Shown here one piece after another: positions 1 to 8,497 of a stretch of DNA of 64,000 bases (its first letter is position 1; the number at the start of each line of letters is the position of its first letter). This DNA is from an uncultured Clostridia bacterium. GTDB lineage: Bacteria; Bacillota; Clostridia; Oscillospirales; Oscillospiraceae. The position numbers were made by a program, and so were the translations under genes. The stretch lies in contig CAMOXI010000001.1 in the NCBI GenBank assembly GCA_946628965.1, positions 57,139 through 121,138 on the forward strand, written 5' to 3'. Below the pieces are notes generated by a model. It was not told the origin of the DNA. It saw nothing but the letters and a program-made list of their open reading frames with translations, and ran no database searches.

Positions 1-4
1 AGAC

Positions 5-1534
5 ATGGAGAATCAACAGGTCAACCGGGCAAAATTCTATCAGCTGGCGCTCTTCCCGATGAATAACGGCGCCACCAACGTCTACTATGTGCTGATCCTG
101 ACCTACATTGCCACCTTCGGCAGCGCCGTTCTCGGCATCGCCGCGGTGTTCGCCTCCTTCATGGTCACGGGCATGCGTGTTTTCGACGCGATCACCGACC
201 CGATCATCGGCGCCCTGATGGATAAGACCAACGGCCGCTTCGGCAAGTTCCGGCCCTTCATGGTCATCGGCTCCGTCATCATGGCATTCTCGGTCATTAT
301 GCTCTATGTGCTGACGCCTTACGTGCCCGAGAGCATGATGTGGCTCCGCTACATGCTCTTCATCCTCCTGTACGCGGTCTGGGTCATCGGCTACACCTTC
401 CAGACCTCCGTGACCCGTGCTGCCCAGGCGGTGCTTACCAACGACCCGAAGCAGCGCCCGCTCTTCACCATTTTCAACACCATCGGTTCCCTCGCCGGCA
501 TGGGCATCATGCAGTTCATCGGACCCATCCTCGCCCGTGACAACATCTTCGGCGACTACAACCAGAGCTGGTTTGCGGCCATGACCCCCATCGGCATCGG
601 CATCTCCGTGCTGCTGACGATCCTGGCCATCATCGGTATCTGGGAAAAGGACCAGCCCAAGTACTTCGGCCTGGGCGGCAAGCAGGAGACCGTGAAGGTC
701 TCCGAGTACATCCAGATCATCAAGGCCAACAAGCCCCTGCAGCGCCTGATGATCGCGGGCGGCGGCTGCAAGCTGGCGCTCTCCGTTGCCACCAACATCA
801 CCGTGCTCATCATGCTCTACTCCTGCATGATGGGGGACTATGACGGGCTGTATCTGCCCATGATGATCGTGGGGTATGTGTTCGCCATCCCCTTCTTCGC
901 TCTCACCGTGCGCACCAGCCAGGAGAAAGGGCAGAAGGCCTCTCTGATGCGCTATGTGGGCGTTGCCCTGGCCTGCTATGTGGGCGTTCTGGTGCTGCTG
1001 CTGCTCTGGAACCCGGATACCGGCATGCACATGTCCCTCATGGCGGACGGCAAGCTCAATTTCAACCTCTACACGGTCCTCTTCATCTTCTTCTTCGGCA
1101 TCGGCTACGGCGCCTACTACGCCACGGCGGATATGCCCATCCCCATGGTGGCCGACTGCGCCGACTATGAGACCTACCGCTCCGGCAAGTTCATCCCCGG
1201 CATCATGGGCACACTCTTCTCCCTGGTGGACAAGCTGGTGTCCTCCCTCTCCGCCACCATCGTGGGCATCGCCGTGACCATCATCGGCCTGGATTCCCTG
1301 CCCACCAAGGCCACGCCTTATACCCCGGGCATGAACGTGGTCGTGATCATCCTATTCTGCGTGCTGCCCATGTGCGCCTGGGCGCTGACGCTCTGGTCCA
1401 TGAAGGGCTATGAGCTGGACGGCGAGCGCGTCAAGGAGATCCAGGCTGTGAACGCGCAGCGCAAGGAAGCCATCGCAAACGGTATGAGCGTGGAGGAGGC
1501 CATGGCCAAATTCCCTTCCGTTCTGAAAAAGTAA
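5..1534 (+). CDS. GPH-family sugar:cation symporter (MelB-like)
   Basis: A 509-residue polytopic membrane protein of the glycoside-pentoside-hexuronide:cation symporter family, part of the major facilitator superfamily. These carriers import oligosaccharides or glycosides with Na+ or H+. The N-terminal half carries the family's DAITDPIIG and GRFGKFRPF segments (about residues 60-85), which are typical of MelB/XynB-like carriers. About twelve hydrophobic segments are visible, with a charged C-terminal tail after residue 470. The ATG is only four bases from the window edge, so no ribosome binding site can be checked and a longer start upstream is possible. No glycoside hydrolase is visible downstream, so the substrate cannot be named. 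Confidence 0.85.
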   Translation: MENQQVNRAKFYQLALFPMNNGATNVYYVLILTYIATFGSAVLGIAAVFASFMVTGMRVFDAITDPIIGALMDKTNGRFGKFRPFMVIGSVIMAFSVIMLYVLTPYVPESMMWLRYMLFILLYAVWVIGYTFQTSVTRAAQAVLTNDPKQRPLFTIFNTIGSLAGMGIMQFIGPILARDNIFGDYNQSWFAAMTPIGIGISVLLTILAIIGIWEKDQPKYFGLGGKQETVKVSEYIQIIKANKPLQRLMIAGGGCKLALSVATNITVLIMLYSCMMGDYDGLYLPMMIVGYVFAIPFFALTVRTSQEKGQKASLMRYVGVALACYVGVLVLLLLWNPDTGMHMSLMADGKLNFNLYTVLFIFFFGIGYGAYYATADMPIPMVADCADYETYRSGKFIPGIMGTLFSLVDKLVSSLSATIVGIAVTIIGLDSLPTKATPYTPGMNVVVIILFCVLPMCAWALTLWSMKGYELDGERVKEIQAVNAQRKEAIANGMSVEEAMAKFPSVLKK

Positions 1535-1606
1535 TACTGGAACCTGATAAGAAGCTCTAAAAGAGCTCAGGCAGGGATCAGAAAAACACTGCTGCAGGCA
1601 AAACAG

Positions 1607-1640
1607 CACCGCCGGTACCATCGGGTACCGGCGGTGTTTT
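1607..1640 (+). terminator. Rho-independent terminator after the GPH symporter
   Basis: A perfect 13-bp stem (CACCGCCGGTACC with its complement) closes on a 4-base loop and is followed by TTTT. It ends transcription of the symporter before the convergent zincin gene. Confidence 0.85.
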
Positions 1641-1709
1641 GTGATGATATGGGTGAAAAACGGGGAAATGCGGGAACCAAAGAGGGAAAGCGGTCTTCAC
1701 GTTCCTGGA

Positions 1710-2705
1710 TCAAAAGGCCAGCATCAGGCGGTAGAGGCTACCGCAGATGGCAAGCACGGCGTCGTCTGCCTTTCGTACGGCGGCAAGATCGCCGTTCAAA
1801 CTCTGCTCCGCCTGCCGCAGCGTCATGGTATAGCTGCCGTTTTCCAGCGCCAGCAGCGTCTGCTGCAGCTGCCTGAGCTCCGCGGCAGAGAGGCGCCTGG
1901 ACTGCGGCGCCTTCTTTACGGCGATCAGCGCTTTTGCCTGCTCCATCATGGCGGAGGCACCGCTTATGTTTTTCTTCAGCTGCTCTCTCGCGGCCTGCAG
2001 GTTCCGCTTCTGATCAGCCTGCTGCTGCAGCTTCGGGCGGATCGCCAGCAGGGATTTGCGCAGCTCCTCAAATTCCGCGCGGATCAGATAAGGAAGCTGG
2101 CGGTTGGCATTTGAACGGATCATGATCTGGCTGAAGCCGACAAGACAGGTCATGGCCTCAGTCAGCCCTTCATTCAGCTGCGGATCCGGGGAAGTGATGC
2201 CATAGGTGATAAGAAAACAGTGCAGGCACTCGTGGCAGAGCGCGGCAGAGAGCACCTCCGGGCTGCGCTGGCCCGGCTGGAGCAGGATCCGGACCGCCCT
2301 TTGGCCGGGGTCGTACTCTCCGAGAACGCCGGGCTGCAGTTTGGACGCATCGGTGGTGACCAGCAGCTTTACATTGGGCAGCAGGTGCAGATGGGGCAGC
2401 ATCTCAATGAGCATGGACTGCAGCTGTGCCGCAGCCTGCGCGTCGTTGTCACACTGCGCCTGGGTGAGCTGAGTCTGAAACGCAAAGTCCCGCAGCATCA
2501 GATCGGTCAGACCCACCGATTCAAGGCGCTGCCGGCACATGTCGAAAAGCTTGCGCGTGCGTTCCAGGTCAGGCTCCCGGCAGTAGGTAAACTGCCCGTT
2601 TTTCACGCGCTTTTCGTACCGGCGTGCGCGCAGACGATTGATCACGTAATTGAGCAGCAGGATCATCGCAACAGCAAAAAAATAAGACAGCCAGTCTTCG
2701 CTCAT
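1710..2705 (-). CDS. membrane-anchored putative zinc metallopeptidase (HExxH zincin)
   Basis: A 331-residue protein with one N-terminal transmembrane segment (about residues 6-25) and a soluble domain. A zincin signature is readable: HECLH at residues 158-162 (two zinc-ligand histidines and a catalytic glutamate), with E179 or E183 in NEGLTE as the likely third ligand, as in gluzincins. The C-terminal third is rich in Gln, Lys, Ala and Leu and is probably helical or coiled. It lies 33 bp downstream of the RCC1-like gene on the same strand, so the two may be cotranscribed. The substrate is unknown. The family was not recognised by name and peptidase activity is inferred from the motif only. 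Confidence 0.6.
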   Translation of the reverse strand: MSEDWLSYFFAVAMILLLNYVINRLRARRYEKRVKNGQFTYCREPDLERTRKLFDMCRQRLESVGLTDLMLRDFAFQTQLTQAQCDNDAQAAAQLQSMLIEMLPHLHLLPNVKLLVTTDASKLQPGVLGEYDPGQRAVRILLQPGQRSPEVLSAALCHECLHCFLITYGITSPDPQLNEGLTEAMTCLVGFSQIMIRSNANRQLPYLIRAEFEELRKSLLAIRPKLQQQADQKRNLQAAREQLKKNISGASAMMEQAKALIAVKKAPQSRRLSAAELRQLQQTLLALENGSYTMTLRQAEQSLNGDLAAVRKADDAVLAICGSLYRLMLAF

Positions 2706-2738
2706 AGGTATTCCTCACTTTTTCATGCTTCTGTTTGT

Positions 2739-3881
2739 TCAGCCCAGCAGGGACAGATCGATCCCGGCGGCCAGCAGCGTGCCGTCGCTCTGCCAGCCGA
2801 GAACACAGGAGGGGAAGTACTCCCCGCCGTCATGGACGCGGATGCGGATGATATCTTCCCAGCCCGCGAGCGCCTCGGTGATTTCCCTGTCATAAACAGC
2901 CTCCTCAAAAGAGGGCGCCGTGAGCACACGGCCGTCTGCCCGGAGGCCGATCAGAACCATGCGCATCATCTGGATATCCACCATGTCATGCCAGGCGGAA
3001 ACCGAGGCGAACTGCGGGAGAACATCTCCGTCACACACGGAGACGGTGCCGTCCTTCAGCCGGCAGAGCAGGGCGTTATTGGATGCCGCGATCTGCTCCA
3101 CGTCATGCAGCTGATTCGCCTCCAGGGCAAAGCCGTTTACAAATTCGACCTCGGGACCCGCAACGAAAACCGTGCCGTCCCGGTTCAGGCAGGCGGTGAC
3201 ATAGCCGGAGCTGGCGATGGCGACGGCGTCTCGCGGCGTGCGGGTGAAAGCATAGTACTCGCTGCCCCGCTTCACGCTGCCGTCCTCACAGAGGGCGATC
3301 AGCCCCCGGCTTTCGGGATAGGCGTAGGGCAGGATCTCCTTGATGCCGCTCCAGCTCTGGTACACCTGCCCGCCGCCGAAGGAGGCGTCCGGCGCGTCGT
3401 TGGAGACCAGGATGCGGCCGTCCTCGGTCAGACCGTAGTATTCTTCCACACTGAAGGCAATATCCCGGACGCCGGTCCAGGCGTTGGGATCAAAGCGTGC
3501 ATCCAGCGGATACGGGGTTTCGCGAAGCCCGATCGTGGAGACCACGCTGCCGTCGGCCTTCAGCCCGATGAGATCGGAGCCGGTGGAGACGATCTTCACC
3601 AGGTCGCGCCAGGAGAAGACCTGCGCGAGAACAGAGTCCTCAAAATGGCTGCCGAGACCGGCGCTTTTCAGCGTTCCGTCCGACAGCAGGGCAACGATGG
3701 CCTGGGGATCGCGCGAAAAGACGATGACGTCGAGGATCTCCGGCTCACTGCCGGTTTTTTCCCGGGATCCGGCAGAAGCGCCGCTGGGGCCGCCGAAAAG
3801 CACAATACACAGAAGCAGCAGAACAAGCGCGATCCCAAACACGATCGGGAGAACAGGCAGATTTGATTTTTTCCTCTCCAT
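2739..3881 (-). CDS. membrane-anchored RCC1-like beta-propeller protein
   Basis: A 380-residue protein starting at the ATG at 3881, which has an AAAGGAG ribosome binding site nine bases upstream; the frame stays open further upstream without one. A short basic N-terminus and one transmembrane helix (about residues 10-30) precede a Ser/Gly linker and an outside domain. That domain has about seven degenerate repeats of about 45-50 residues, each of the form W-x-D/G-(V/I)-x-x-I ... GL-x-x-DG-x-(V/I). This is the RCC1/BLIP-II propeller pattern seen in many Clostridia surface proteins. No catalytic residues are evident, so it is probably a binding or scaffold domain. It may be cotranscribed with the downstream zincin. 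Confidence 0.65.
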   Translation of the reverse strand: MERKKSNLPVLPIVFGIALVLLLLCIVLFGGPSGASAGSREKTGSEPEILDVIVFSRDPQAIVALLSDGTLKSAGLGSHFEDSVLAQVFSWRDLVKIVSTGSDLIGLKADGSVVSTIGLRETPYPLDARFDPNAWTGVRDIAFSVEEYYGLTEDGRILVSNDAPDASFGGGQVYQSWSGIKEILPYAYPESRGLIALCEDGSVKRGSEYYAFTRTPRDAVAIASSGYVTACLNRDGTVFVAGPEVEFVNGFALEANQLHDVEQIAASNNALLCRLKDGTVSVCDGDVLPQFASVSAWHDMVDIQMMRMVLIGLRADGRVLTAPSFEEAVYDREITEALAGWEDIIRIRVHDGGEYFPSCVLGWQSDGTLLAAGIDLSLLG

Positions 3882-4002
3882 ATGTAAACGCTCCTTTCCC
3901 TGAACCGATACTGTGGACCGGAAAGCCCCTCTTATTATGCAGGAAAAAAACGGGGATTGCAAGTCCCGGCAGGGATCCAGGCCGAGAAATGAAAAGCAGC
4001 GA

Positions 4003-4031
4003 TTGACAGTGCGGACAAAAAGCAATACTCT
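4003..4031 (+). promoter_or_regulatory. sigma-A-type promoter for the zinc-ribbon protein
   Basis: TTGACA (4003-4008), a 17-base spacer and TACTCT (4026-4031). The predicted start near 4038 leaves about a 53-nt leader before the ATG at 4091. Confidence 0.6.
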
Positions 4032-4090
4032 AAAGAAAACGAGGTTTCAAAACGCCAGCTGTGAAAAACGGAAACGTTGGGGGTTGAGAG

Positions 4091-4963
4091 ATGTATTGTG
4101 TAAATTGCGGAAACAAACTGGAAAACGGGACCAGGGTCTGCCCGTTCTGCGGTGCGCCGACGGGCGCGCCACCCCCACGGTCCGGTGACCGGAGCCGGCT
4201 TTGGGTGTTGATCGCGCTGATCACCCTGCTCCTGCTGGCTTTTCTGTTTGTGTTTGTCATTTATCGCATTCTGCCCGGCAGCAGCGCTGACGGACAGGGG
4301 GAGCCTGCGCAGGTCAGCACGCCCACGCCGACATTTGTTCCGGTATCAACGCCTGTCCCGACGACTGCGCCGACCCAGGTCCCAACGCCGAGTCCGGTCC
4401 CGCTGGTTCCGGCGACCGCGGGCACAAGTACGACAGGCAGTTATCTGTCCGACATCGTGTATGACCAGCAGGGGAGGCTGTGGCTTGCGACGGAGCAGGT
4501 TAACGGCGACTGGTACCGCTGGGAGTATGTCTACGACCAGTATGGCAGTTTCCGCTACCGCGCAAGAAGCATCGGCGCTCCGGCAACAAAATGGTCCGGG
4601 AAGTTCATGCCCGGGACCGATATCACCTACTGCGTCCTGACGGAGCCGGTGGACAACTGTATCGGCCTGACGATCGAATACCGTGTTACGAAAGTGACGA
4701 AGGGCGACGGCCTGGGGCGGAGAGACCTCTATATCCAGACAGGAGCCAGCAGCTGGGAGAAGATCGGGGACTTCGACTATCCTTCTTACTCCGCGGTGAG
4801 CGCCACAGTGCTGCTGGACTGGCCGACGCTGCTGGAGGCCTTTGCCACGCCGCGCCAGAACCCGGACGACTCCGCCTTTACCGTGGATCAGCGCCTGACG
4901 GAGGTCTGGATCGCGGACAGAAACTATGTGACCCTGCGGGAGCCGCTGGTACCCGCGTGGTAG
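4091..4963 (+). CDS. zinc-ribbon membrane protein with extracytoplasmic domain
   Basis: A 290-residue protein of unknown function. The N-terminus is a zinc ribbon with two Cys pairs (CVNCG near residue 3 and CPFCG near residue 18), followed by one transmembrane helix (about residues 37-60) and a Thr/Pro/Val-rich spacer (about residues 70-115). The C-terminal domain has about 170 residues and many Trp and Tyr. This layout of a cytoplasmic zinc ribbon, single helix and Pro-rich stalk is common in uncharacterised Firmicutes envelope proteins. It has its own promoter and terminator, so it is probably monocistronic. The outer domain was not recognised. Confidence 0.7.
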   Translation: MYCVNCGNKLENGTRVCPFCGAPTGAPPPRSGDRSRLWVLIALITLLLLAFLFVFVIYRILPGSSADGQGEPAQVSTPTPTFVPVSTPVPTTAPTQVPTPSPVPLVPATAGTSTTGSYLSDIVYDQQGRLWLATEQVNGDWYRWEYVYDQYGSFRYRARSIGAPATKWSGKFMPGTDITYCVLTEPVDNCIGLTIEYRVTKVTKGDGLGRRDLYIQTGASSWEKIGDFDYPSYSAVSATVLLDWPTLLEAFATPRQNPDDSAFTVDQRLTEVWIADRNYVTLREPLVPAW

Positions 4964-4980
4964 ACGCGCCCTACTGCAAA

Positions 4981-5019
4981 GGACACCTCCTGCCGATACG
5001 GCTGGAGGTGTCCTTTTTT
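4981..5019 (+). terminator. Rho-independent terminator after the zinc-ribbon gene
   Basis: GGACACCTCC pairs with GGAGGTGTCC around an inner GCCG/CGGC helix and is followed by six T. It separates two convergent genes. Confidence 0.85.
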
Positions 5020-5056
5020 GCTGATCTGGATTAAAGAACAGAAGGGAGCTGCGGTC

Positions 5057-5641
5057 TTAATCGAACTGCAGCGTGATCGTCACATCGCCATTGCCCAGAA
5101 GGGCCGCCAGATCCTCCGCGCTCTGATCACTGATATGGCCGAGGCGGGTGTAGGCCCAGGAGTTGGAGCCGTAGAACACCACGATCTGGCTTCCGGCGTA
5201 CAGGACGATGTCGCCCGCGGCAGTTGTGGTCTGTACATCGTTTCGGGGCAGATGCGTCCCGATGGCGCCGACCTGCTCAAAGCCGCCGTACATGGACATG
5301 GAGATCGTCAGCGGCGCCTTTTGGCAGAGCGCGCGGAGCGCCTCCACGGAGGCGTTCTCTTCCCAGTCCACCGTGACTTCGGTCTCTCCGATCTGCATAC
5401 TGAGCATCTTTTCTTCCTCCTCTGTACCAGCAGGGATCTCGCCCTGCTCTTCTCTGTCTGCCTGCGGCTCCTCCCCAGTCTCTACCGGACTTGGAGCGGT
5501 GGTCTCTTCCGGTTCCGGGGCGTACGCCTCCGCCACGGGCGCCGGGGTCTCCGGCGCAGCCGCCTGCGGCGGCTCAGCCCCGCAGGCGCTCAGCGTCAGA
5601 AGAAGGAGCCCGGCCAGCACCCCGATGATGATCCTGCGCAT
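5057..5641 (-). CDS. lipoprotein with cyclophilin-like domain
   Basis: A 194-residue lipoprotein. The start at 5641 gives a clean signal peptide with lipobox LSAC at about residues 17-20; the longer open frame adds an unlikely leader. An acidic, Pro/Glu-rich linker spans about residues 20-80. The C-terminal domain (about residues 80-194) resembles the bacterial cyclophilin-like fold seen in small flavodoxin-associated proteins (SMYGGFEQVG, then a GDIVLYAGSQIVVFYGSNSWAYTRLG-type segment). It starts 16 bp after the flavodoxin-like reductase, so it is probably the last gene of the hydrolase-reductase operon. Peptidyl-prolyl isomerase activity should not be assumed for this subgroup. Confidence 0.7.
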   Translation of the reverse strand: MRRIIIGVLAGLLLLTLSACGAEPPQAAAPETPAPVAEAYAPEPEETTAPSPVETGEEPQADREEQGEIPAGTEEEEKMLSMQIGETEVTVDWEENASVEALRALCQKAPLTISMSMYGGFEQVGAIGTHLPRNDVQTTTAAGDIVLYAGSQIVVFYGSNSWAYTRLGHISDQSAEDLAALLGNGDVTITLQFD

Positions 5642-5657
5642 ACTCAGGGCCTCCCGC

Positions 5658-6200
5658 TCAGAGGCTCCGGCCCAGGTCACAGGCCTCCTGCAGCTTCTCC
5701 GGGCGATCCTTCATCTCACCGGTCTCCGTGACGCCGCCGCCGAAGACCATACCGGCCAGCCGCGCCTTCGGGAAGCACTCGATCCAGCCCTCCAGCCCGC
5801 TTTTGGCGCGCTCGGGGACGAAGTCCTCATCCTCCGCGGCGGAGGCGAGAAAGTACACATCACGGAAGCGATAGTCCGCGACAAAGAGGGGATTGCCCCG
5901 GTCCAGCAGCGTCTTCATCTGCCCGCTCATCTCGTAGTAATAGATGGGCGTGGCAAATACCAGCACGTCCGCCTGCTCCATCCTGGGCACGATCTCCTGC
6001 ATGTCGTCCCGCAGGACGCACTTGCCTGTCTTCTGGCAGGCAAAGCAGCCCTGGCAGAAGCGCAGCTCCTTCCCGCGCAGGGAGATAAGCTCCACGTCAT
6101 GGCCGCTCTCTGCGGCGCCCCTGGCAAAGGCCTCCGCCAGCGCTTCGGAATTGCTGTTCCGGCGGGGGCTTGTGGACAGGATCAGAACTTTTTTAGACAT
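5658..6200 (-). CDS. flavodoxin-like NADPH-dependent FMN reductase family protein
   Basis: A 180-residue flavoprotein of the NAD(P)H:FMN/quinone oxidoreductase type. The start at 6200 has GAGGAG seven bases upstream. The N-terminal strand and phosphate-binding loop (STSPRRNSNS, about residues 8-17) bind FMN. A Cys-rich stretch, CQGCFACQKTGKC (about residues 50-62), is typical of clostridial iron-sulfur-flavoprotein-like reductases and may bind a cluster or be redox active. PIYYYEMSGQ follows near residue 87. It starts 11 bp after the alpha/beta hydrolase stop, so the two are cotranscribed. The electron acceptor is unknown. Confidence 0.8.
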   Translation of the reverse strand: MSKKVLILSTSPRRNSNSEALAEAFARGAAESGHDVELISLRGKELRFCQGCFACQKTGKCVLRDDMQEIVPRMEQADVLVFATPIYYYEMSGQMKTLLDRGNPLFVADYRFRDVYFLASAAEDEDFVPERAKSGLEGWIECFPKARLAGMVFGGGVTETGEMKDRPEKLQEACDLGRSL

Positions 6201-6211
6201 ATTGATTCTCC

Positions 6212-7213
6212 TCAGTTCAGAAATTGGGCGAAGAAGCGCTCCAGCTTGTCGAAGGGGATGGCGTTCCTGCCGCCGCCGTCGTAGAGATCGGTGTGGGTGG
6301 CGCCGGGGATCAGCAGGAGCTCCTTGTTCGCCGCGTACTTGCTGTCCTTTACCATGTCGGCGTAGGCGTCTTTGCCGAAGTAGCAGGAGTGGGCGGCGTC
6401 CCCGTGCATCACGAGAACGGCGGAGCGGATTTCCCTGGAGTACTGCAGGATGGGCTGATTCAGAAAGCTCTCGCAGCCGATCACGTTCCAGCCGCCGTTG
6501 GAGTTGAGGGAGCGGGGGTGGTAGCCGCGCGCCGTCTTGTAGTAGTCGTAATAGTCCTTGACAAAGAAGGGCGCGTCTTCCGGCAGGGGATCGACCACGC
6601 CGCCGCCCAGCCGGTATTCGCCTGCCCTGAGATCTTCCAGACGCTGGGCGCACATGGCAGCGCGCTTGGCATAACGAGCGTCTTCACTGTCCTCGGAGTC
6701 AAAATAGCCCTTCGCGTTCACGCGGGTCATGTCGTACATGGTGGAGGCCACGGTCGCCTTGACGCGGGTGTCCAGGGCTGCGGTGTTGAGGGCCATGCCG
6801 CCCCAGCCGCAGATGCCGATGATGCCGATGCGCTCGGAATCGACGCGCTCATGCAGGCTCAGATAATCCACCGCCGCCATGAAGTCCTCAGTGTTGATGT
6901 CCGGGGAGGCCATATAGCGGGGGAAACCGCCGCTCTCGCCGGTAAAGGAGGGGTCGAAGGCCAGCGTCAGAAAACCGCGCTCGGCCATGGTCTGGGCGTA
7001 GAGGCCGGAGCACTGCTCCTTCACCGCGCCGAAGGGGCCGCAGACCGCGATCGCGGGGAGCTTTCCTTCCGCTGCCTTCGGCACATACAGGTCGCCCGCC
7101 AGGGTAATGCCGTAGCGGTTGACAAAGCATACCTTGCTGTGCTCGACTTTATCGCTTTTCGGGAAGGTCTTGTCCCAGTCCTGTGTCAGGTTCAGATTCT
7201 CGATTTTGATCAT
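6212..7213 (-). CDS. alpha/beta hydrolase with cysteine nucleophile
   Basis: A 333-residue cytoplasmic alpha/beta hydrolase related to dienelactone-hydrolase and YcjY-like proteins. The nucleophile elbow reads GICGWGG, which puts Cys135 where most family members have Ser, as in dienelactone hydrolase. Asp272 (VMHGDAAHS) and His307 (IPGATHTDLYD) complete a plausible triad. An oxyanion-hole region CGPFG lies near residue 58. Its start codon overlaps the stop of the upstream 77-residue gene by four bases (ATGA), and it is followed closely by the flavin reductase. The operon is divergent from a LysR gene, which probably regulates it. The substrate is unknown. Confidence 0.8.
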   Translation of the reverse strand: MIKIENLNLTQDWDKTFPKSDKVEHSKVCFVNRYGITLAGDLYVPKAAEGKLPAIAVCGPFGAVKEQCSGLYAQTMAERGFLTLAFDPSFTGESGGFPRYMASPDINTEDFMAAVDYLSLHERVDSERIGIIGICGWGGMALNTAALDTRVKATVASTMYDMTRVNAKGYFDSEDSEDARYAKRAAMCAQRLEDLRAGEYRLGGGVVDPLPEDAPFFVKDYYDYYKTARGYHPRSLNSNGGWNVIGCESFLNQPILQYSREIRSAVLVMHGDAAHSCYFGKDAYADMVKDSKYAANKELLLIPGATHTDLYDGGGRNAIPFDKLERFFAQFLN

Positions 7214-7443
7214 ATGGCGTTTTCTCCTTTACCTTTTTGTGTGCTGTGGATGAGAAGATCCAGACGATCCAGCTGCTTCTGCTTTTCGTGCAGGGCGTCC
7301 AGCTGCTCGCAGCGGCAGACGCGAAGAAAACGGATCAGCTCCTCCCGCGTGCCGGATGTCAGCAGCGCCTCCGCTTTCGCGATGCTGCGCGCATCACAGC
7401 CCGCGGCTTCCATCGTATCTCGAAGCCAGCGCCGATCGTCCAT
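7210..7443 (-). CDS. small conserved-looking protein, function unknown
   Basis: A 77-residue, strongly charged protein predicted to be mostly helical, with a C-terminal helix rich in Gln, Lys, Leu and Asp. No family was recognised. It is the first gene of the minus-strand operon and is translationally coupled to the alpha/beta hydrolase through a four-base ATGA overlap. It is divergent from the LysR gene, with both promoters in the 120-bp gap. A regulatory or partner role for the hydrolase is possible but not shown. Confidence 0.65.
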   Translation of the reverse strand: MDDRRWLRDTMEAAGCDARSIAKAEALLTSGTREELIRFLRVCRCEQLDALHEKQKQLDRLDLLIHSTQKGKGENAI

Positions 7444-7474
7444 TTCCGAATCCTCCGCTTTCTTTTTTCAAATT

Positions 7475-7516
7475 CAGTATAACAGATTGCTTTTTTCTCC
7501 GCTAATAGTTATACTG
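7475..7516. promoter_or_regulatory. divergent promoter region with 9-bp inverted repeat
   Basis: CAGTATAAC (7475-7483) and GTTATACTG (7508-7516) form a perfect inverted repeat. Each arm contains a TATACT -10 hexamer. On the plus strand TTGCTT (7487-7492), a 17-base spacer and TATACT (7510-7515) would drive the LysR gene. On the minus strand TGTTATACT is an extended -10 for the hydrolase operon. A second short inverted repeat, ATATC-GT-GATAT, lies at 7518-7529 and could be a LysR-type operator. Confidence 0.6.
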
Positions 7517-7564
7517 TATATCGTGATATGCATTTCCTGTATTTCATGGAAAGGATTATCGAGC

Positions 7565-8458
7565 ATGGAAATTCGCAGTCTGCGCTATTTTCTGGCCGTC
7601 GCGCGGGAGGAGAACATGACCCGCGCGGCCGAGCTGCTGCACGTCACGCAGCCGACCCTCTCCCGCAGCATGCGCGCGCTGGAGGAGGAGCTGGGCAAAA
7701 AGCTCTTCACCCGTCACAGCTTCAACATCTCCCTGACCGGGGAGGGGATGCTGCTGCGCGACCGGGCGGAGGATCTGCTCACCCTGGCAGACAAGATCGA
7801 GAAGGAATTCCTCTCTCTGGACGATATCACCGGGGGCGAACTGTATCTCGGCCTGGCGGAATCCTATCAGATCCGCTATCTGGCCCGGGAGCTGCGCACA
7901 CTGAAGACGATCTATCCCGGCCTGCGATACCACATTACCAGCGGCGACACGGAACAGGTCACGGAAAAGCTGGACAGGGGCCTGCTGGATTTCGCCGTGC
8001 TGTGTGACGCGCCGGATCCGCGGAAGTATGATTTCGTCCTTTTTCCGGAGCGGGACCGCTGGGGGCTGATCCTGCCGGCGGACGATGCGCTTGCCCGGAA
8101 GGAGAGCATCTGTGCCGGAGATCTGGCGGGACTGCCGCTCTTCACTTCGGAGCAGGGCTGGGAGGGCGACATCAAAAACTGGGCCGGCAGCCGCTTCGGC
8201 GAGCTGCACCTGGAGGGCTCGTCCCGGCTTTCGTACAATGCCTCGCTCTTTGTCCGGGAGGGCCTGGGCTATCAGCTGACTTTCGAGCACCTGGTCGACA
8301 CCTCGCCTGAGAGCGGCCTGGTATTCCGCCCGCTTACGCCGCGGCTGGAGGTCAGCCTGTATCTGATCTGGAACCGCTATCAGGCCTTTACCCCCATGGC
8401 CGAGCGCTTTCTGGCCCAGGTGCGGGCGTCCTTTACAGAGCGTCGGCGCGAGGGATGA
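7565..8458 (+). CDS. LysR-family transcriptional regulator
   Basis: A 297-residue LysR-type regulator. The N-terminal winged helix-turn-helix (about residues 1-60) has the usual pattern RYFLAVAREENMTRAAELL ... TQPTLSRSMRALEEELG. The effector-binding domain (about residues 90-290) is of periplasmic-binding-protein type. The start at 7565 fits the conserved MEIRSLRYF opening. It is divergent from the small protein, hydrolase, reductase and lipoprotein operon and 39 bp upstream of the PhzF gene on its own strand. It is therefore the likely regulator of both. The inducer is unknown. Confidence 0.9.
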   Translation: MEIRSLRYFLAVAREENMTRAAELLHVTQPTLSRSMRALEEELGKKLFTRHSFNISLTGEGMLLRDRAEDLLTLADKIEKEFLSLDDITGGELYLGLAESYQIRYLARELRTLKTIYPGLRYHITSGDTEQVTEKLDRGLLDFAVLCDAPDPRKYDFVLFPERDRWGLILPADDALARKESICAGDLAGLPLFTSEQGWEGDIKNWAGSRFGELHLEGSSRLSYNASLFVREGLGYQLTFEHLVDTSPESGLVFRPLTPRLEVSLYLIWNRYQAFTPMAERFLAQVRASFTERRREG

Positions 8459-8497
8459 GAGAATGAACAAGCAACCGCACAGAAGGGAGAAGAAAAG

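Noticed and set aside
6224..7564. Long plus-strand frame leading into the LysR gene
   Set aside because: The upstream part is the complement of the alpha/beta hydrolase. The LysR protein clearly begins at the ATG at 7565.
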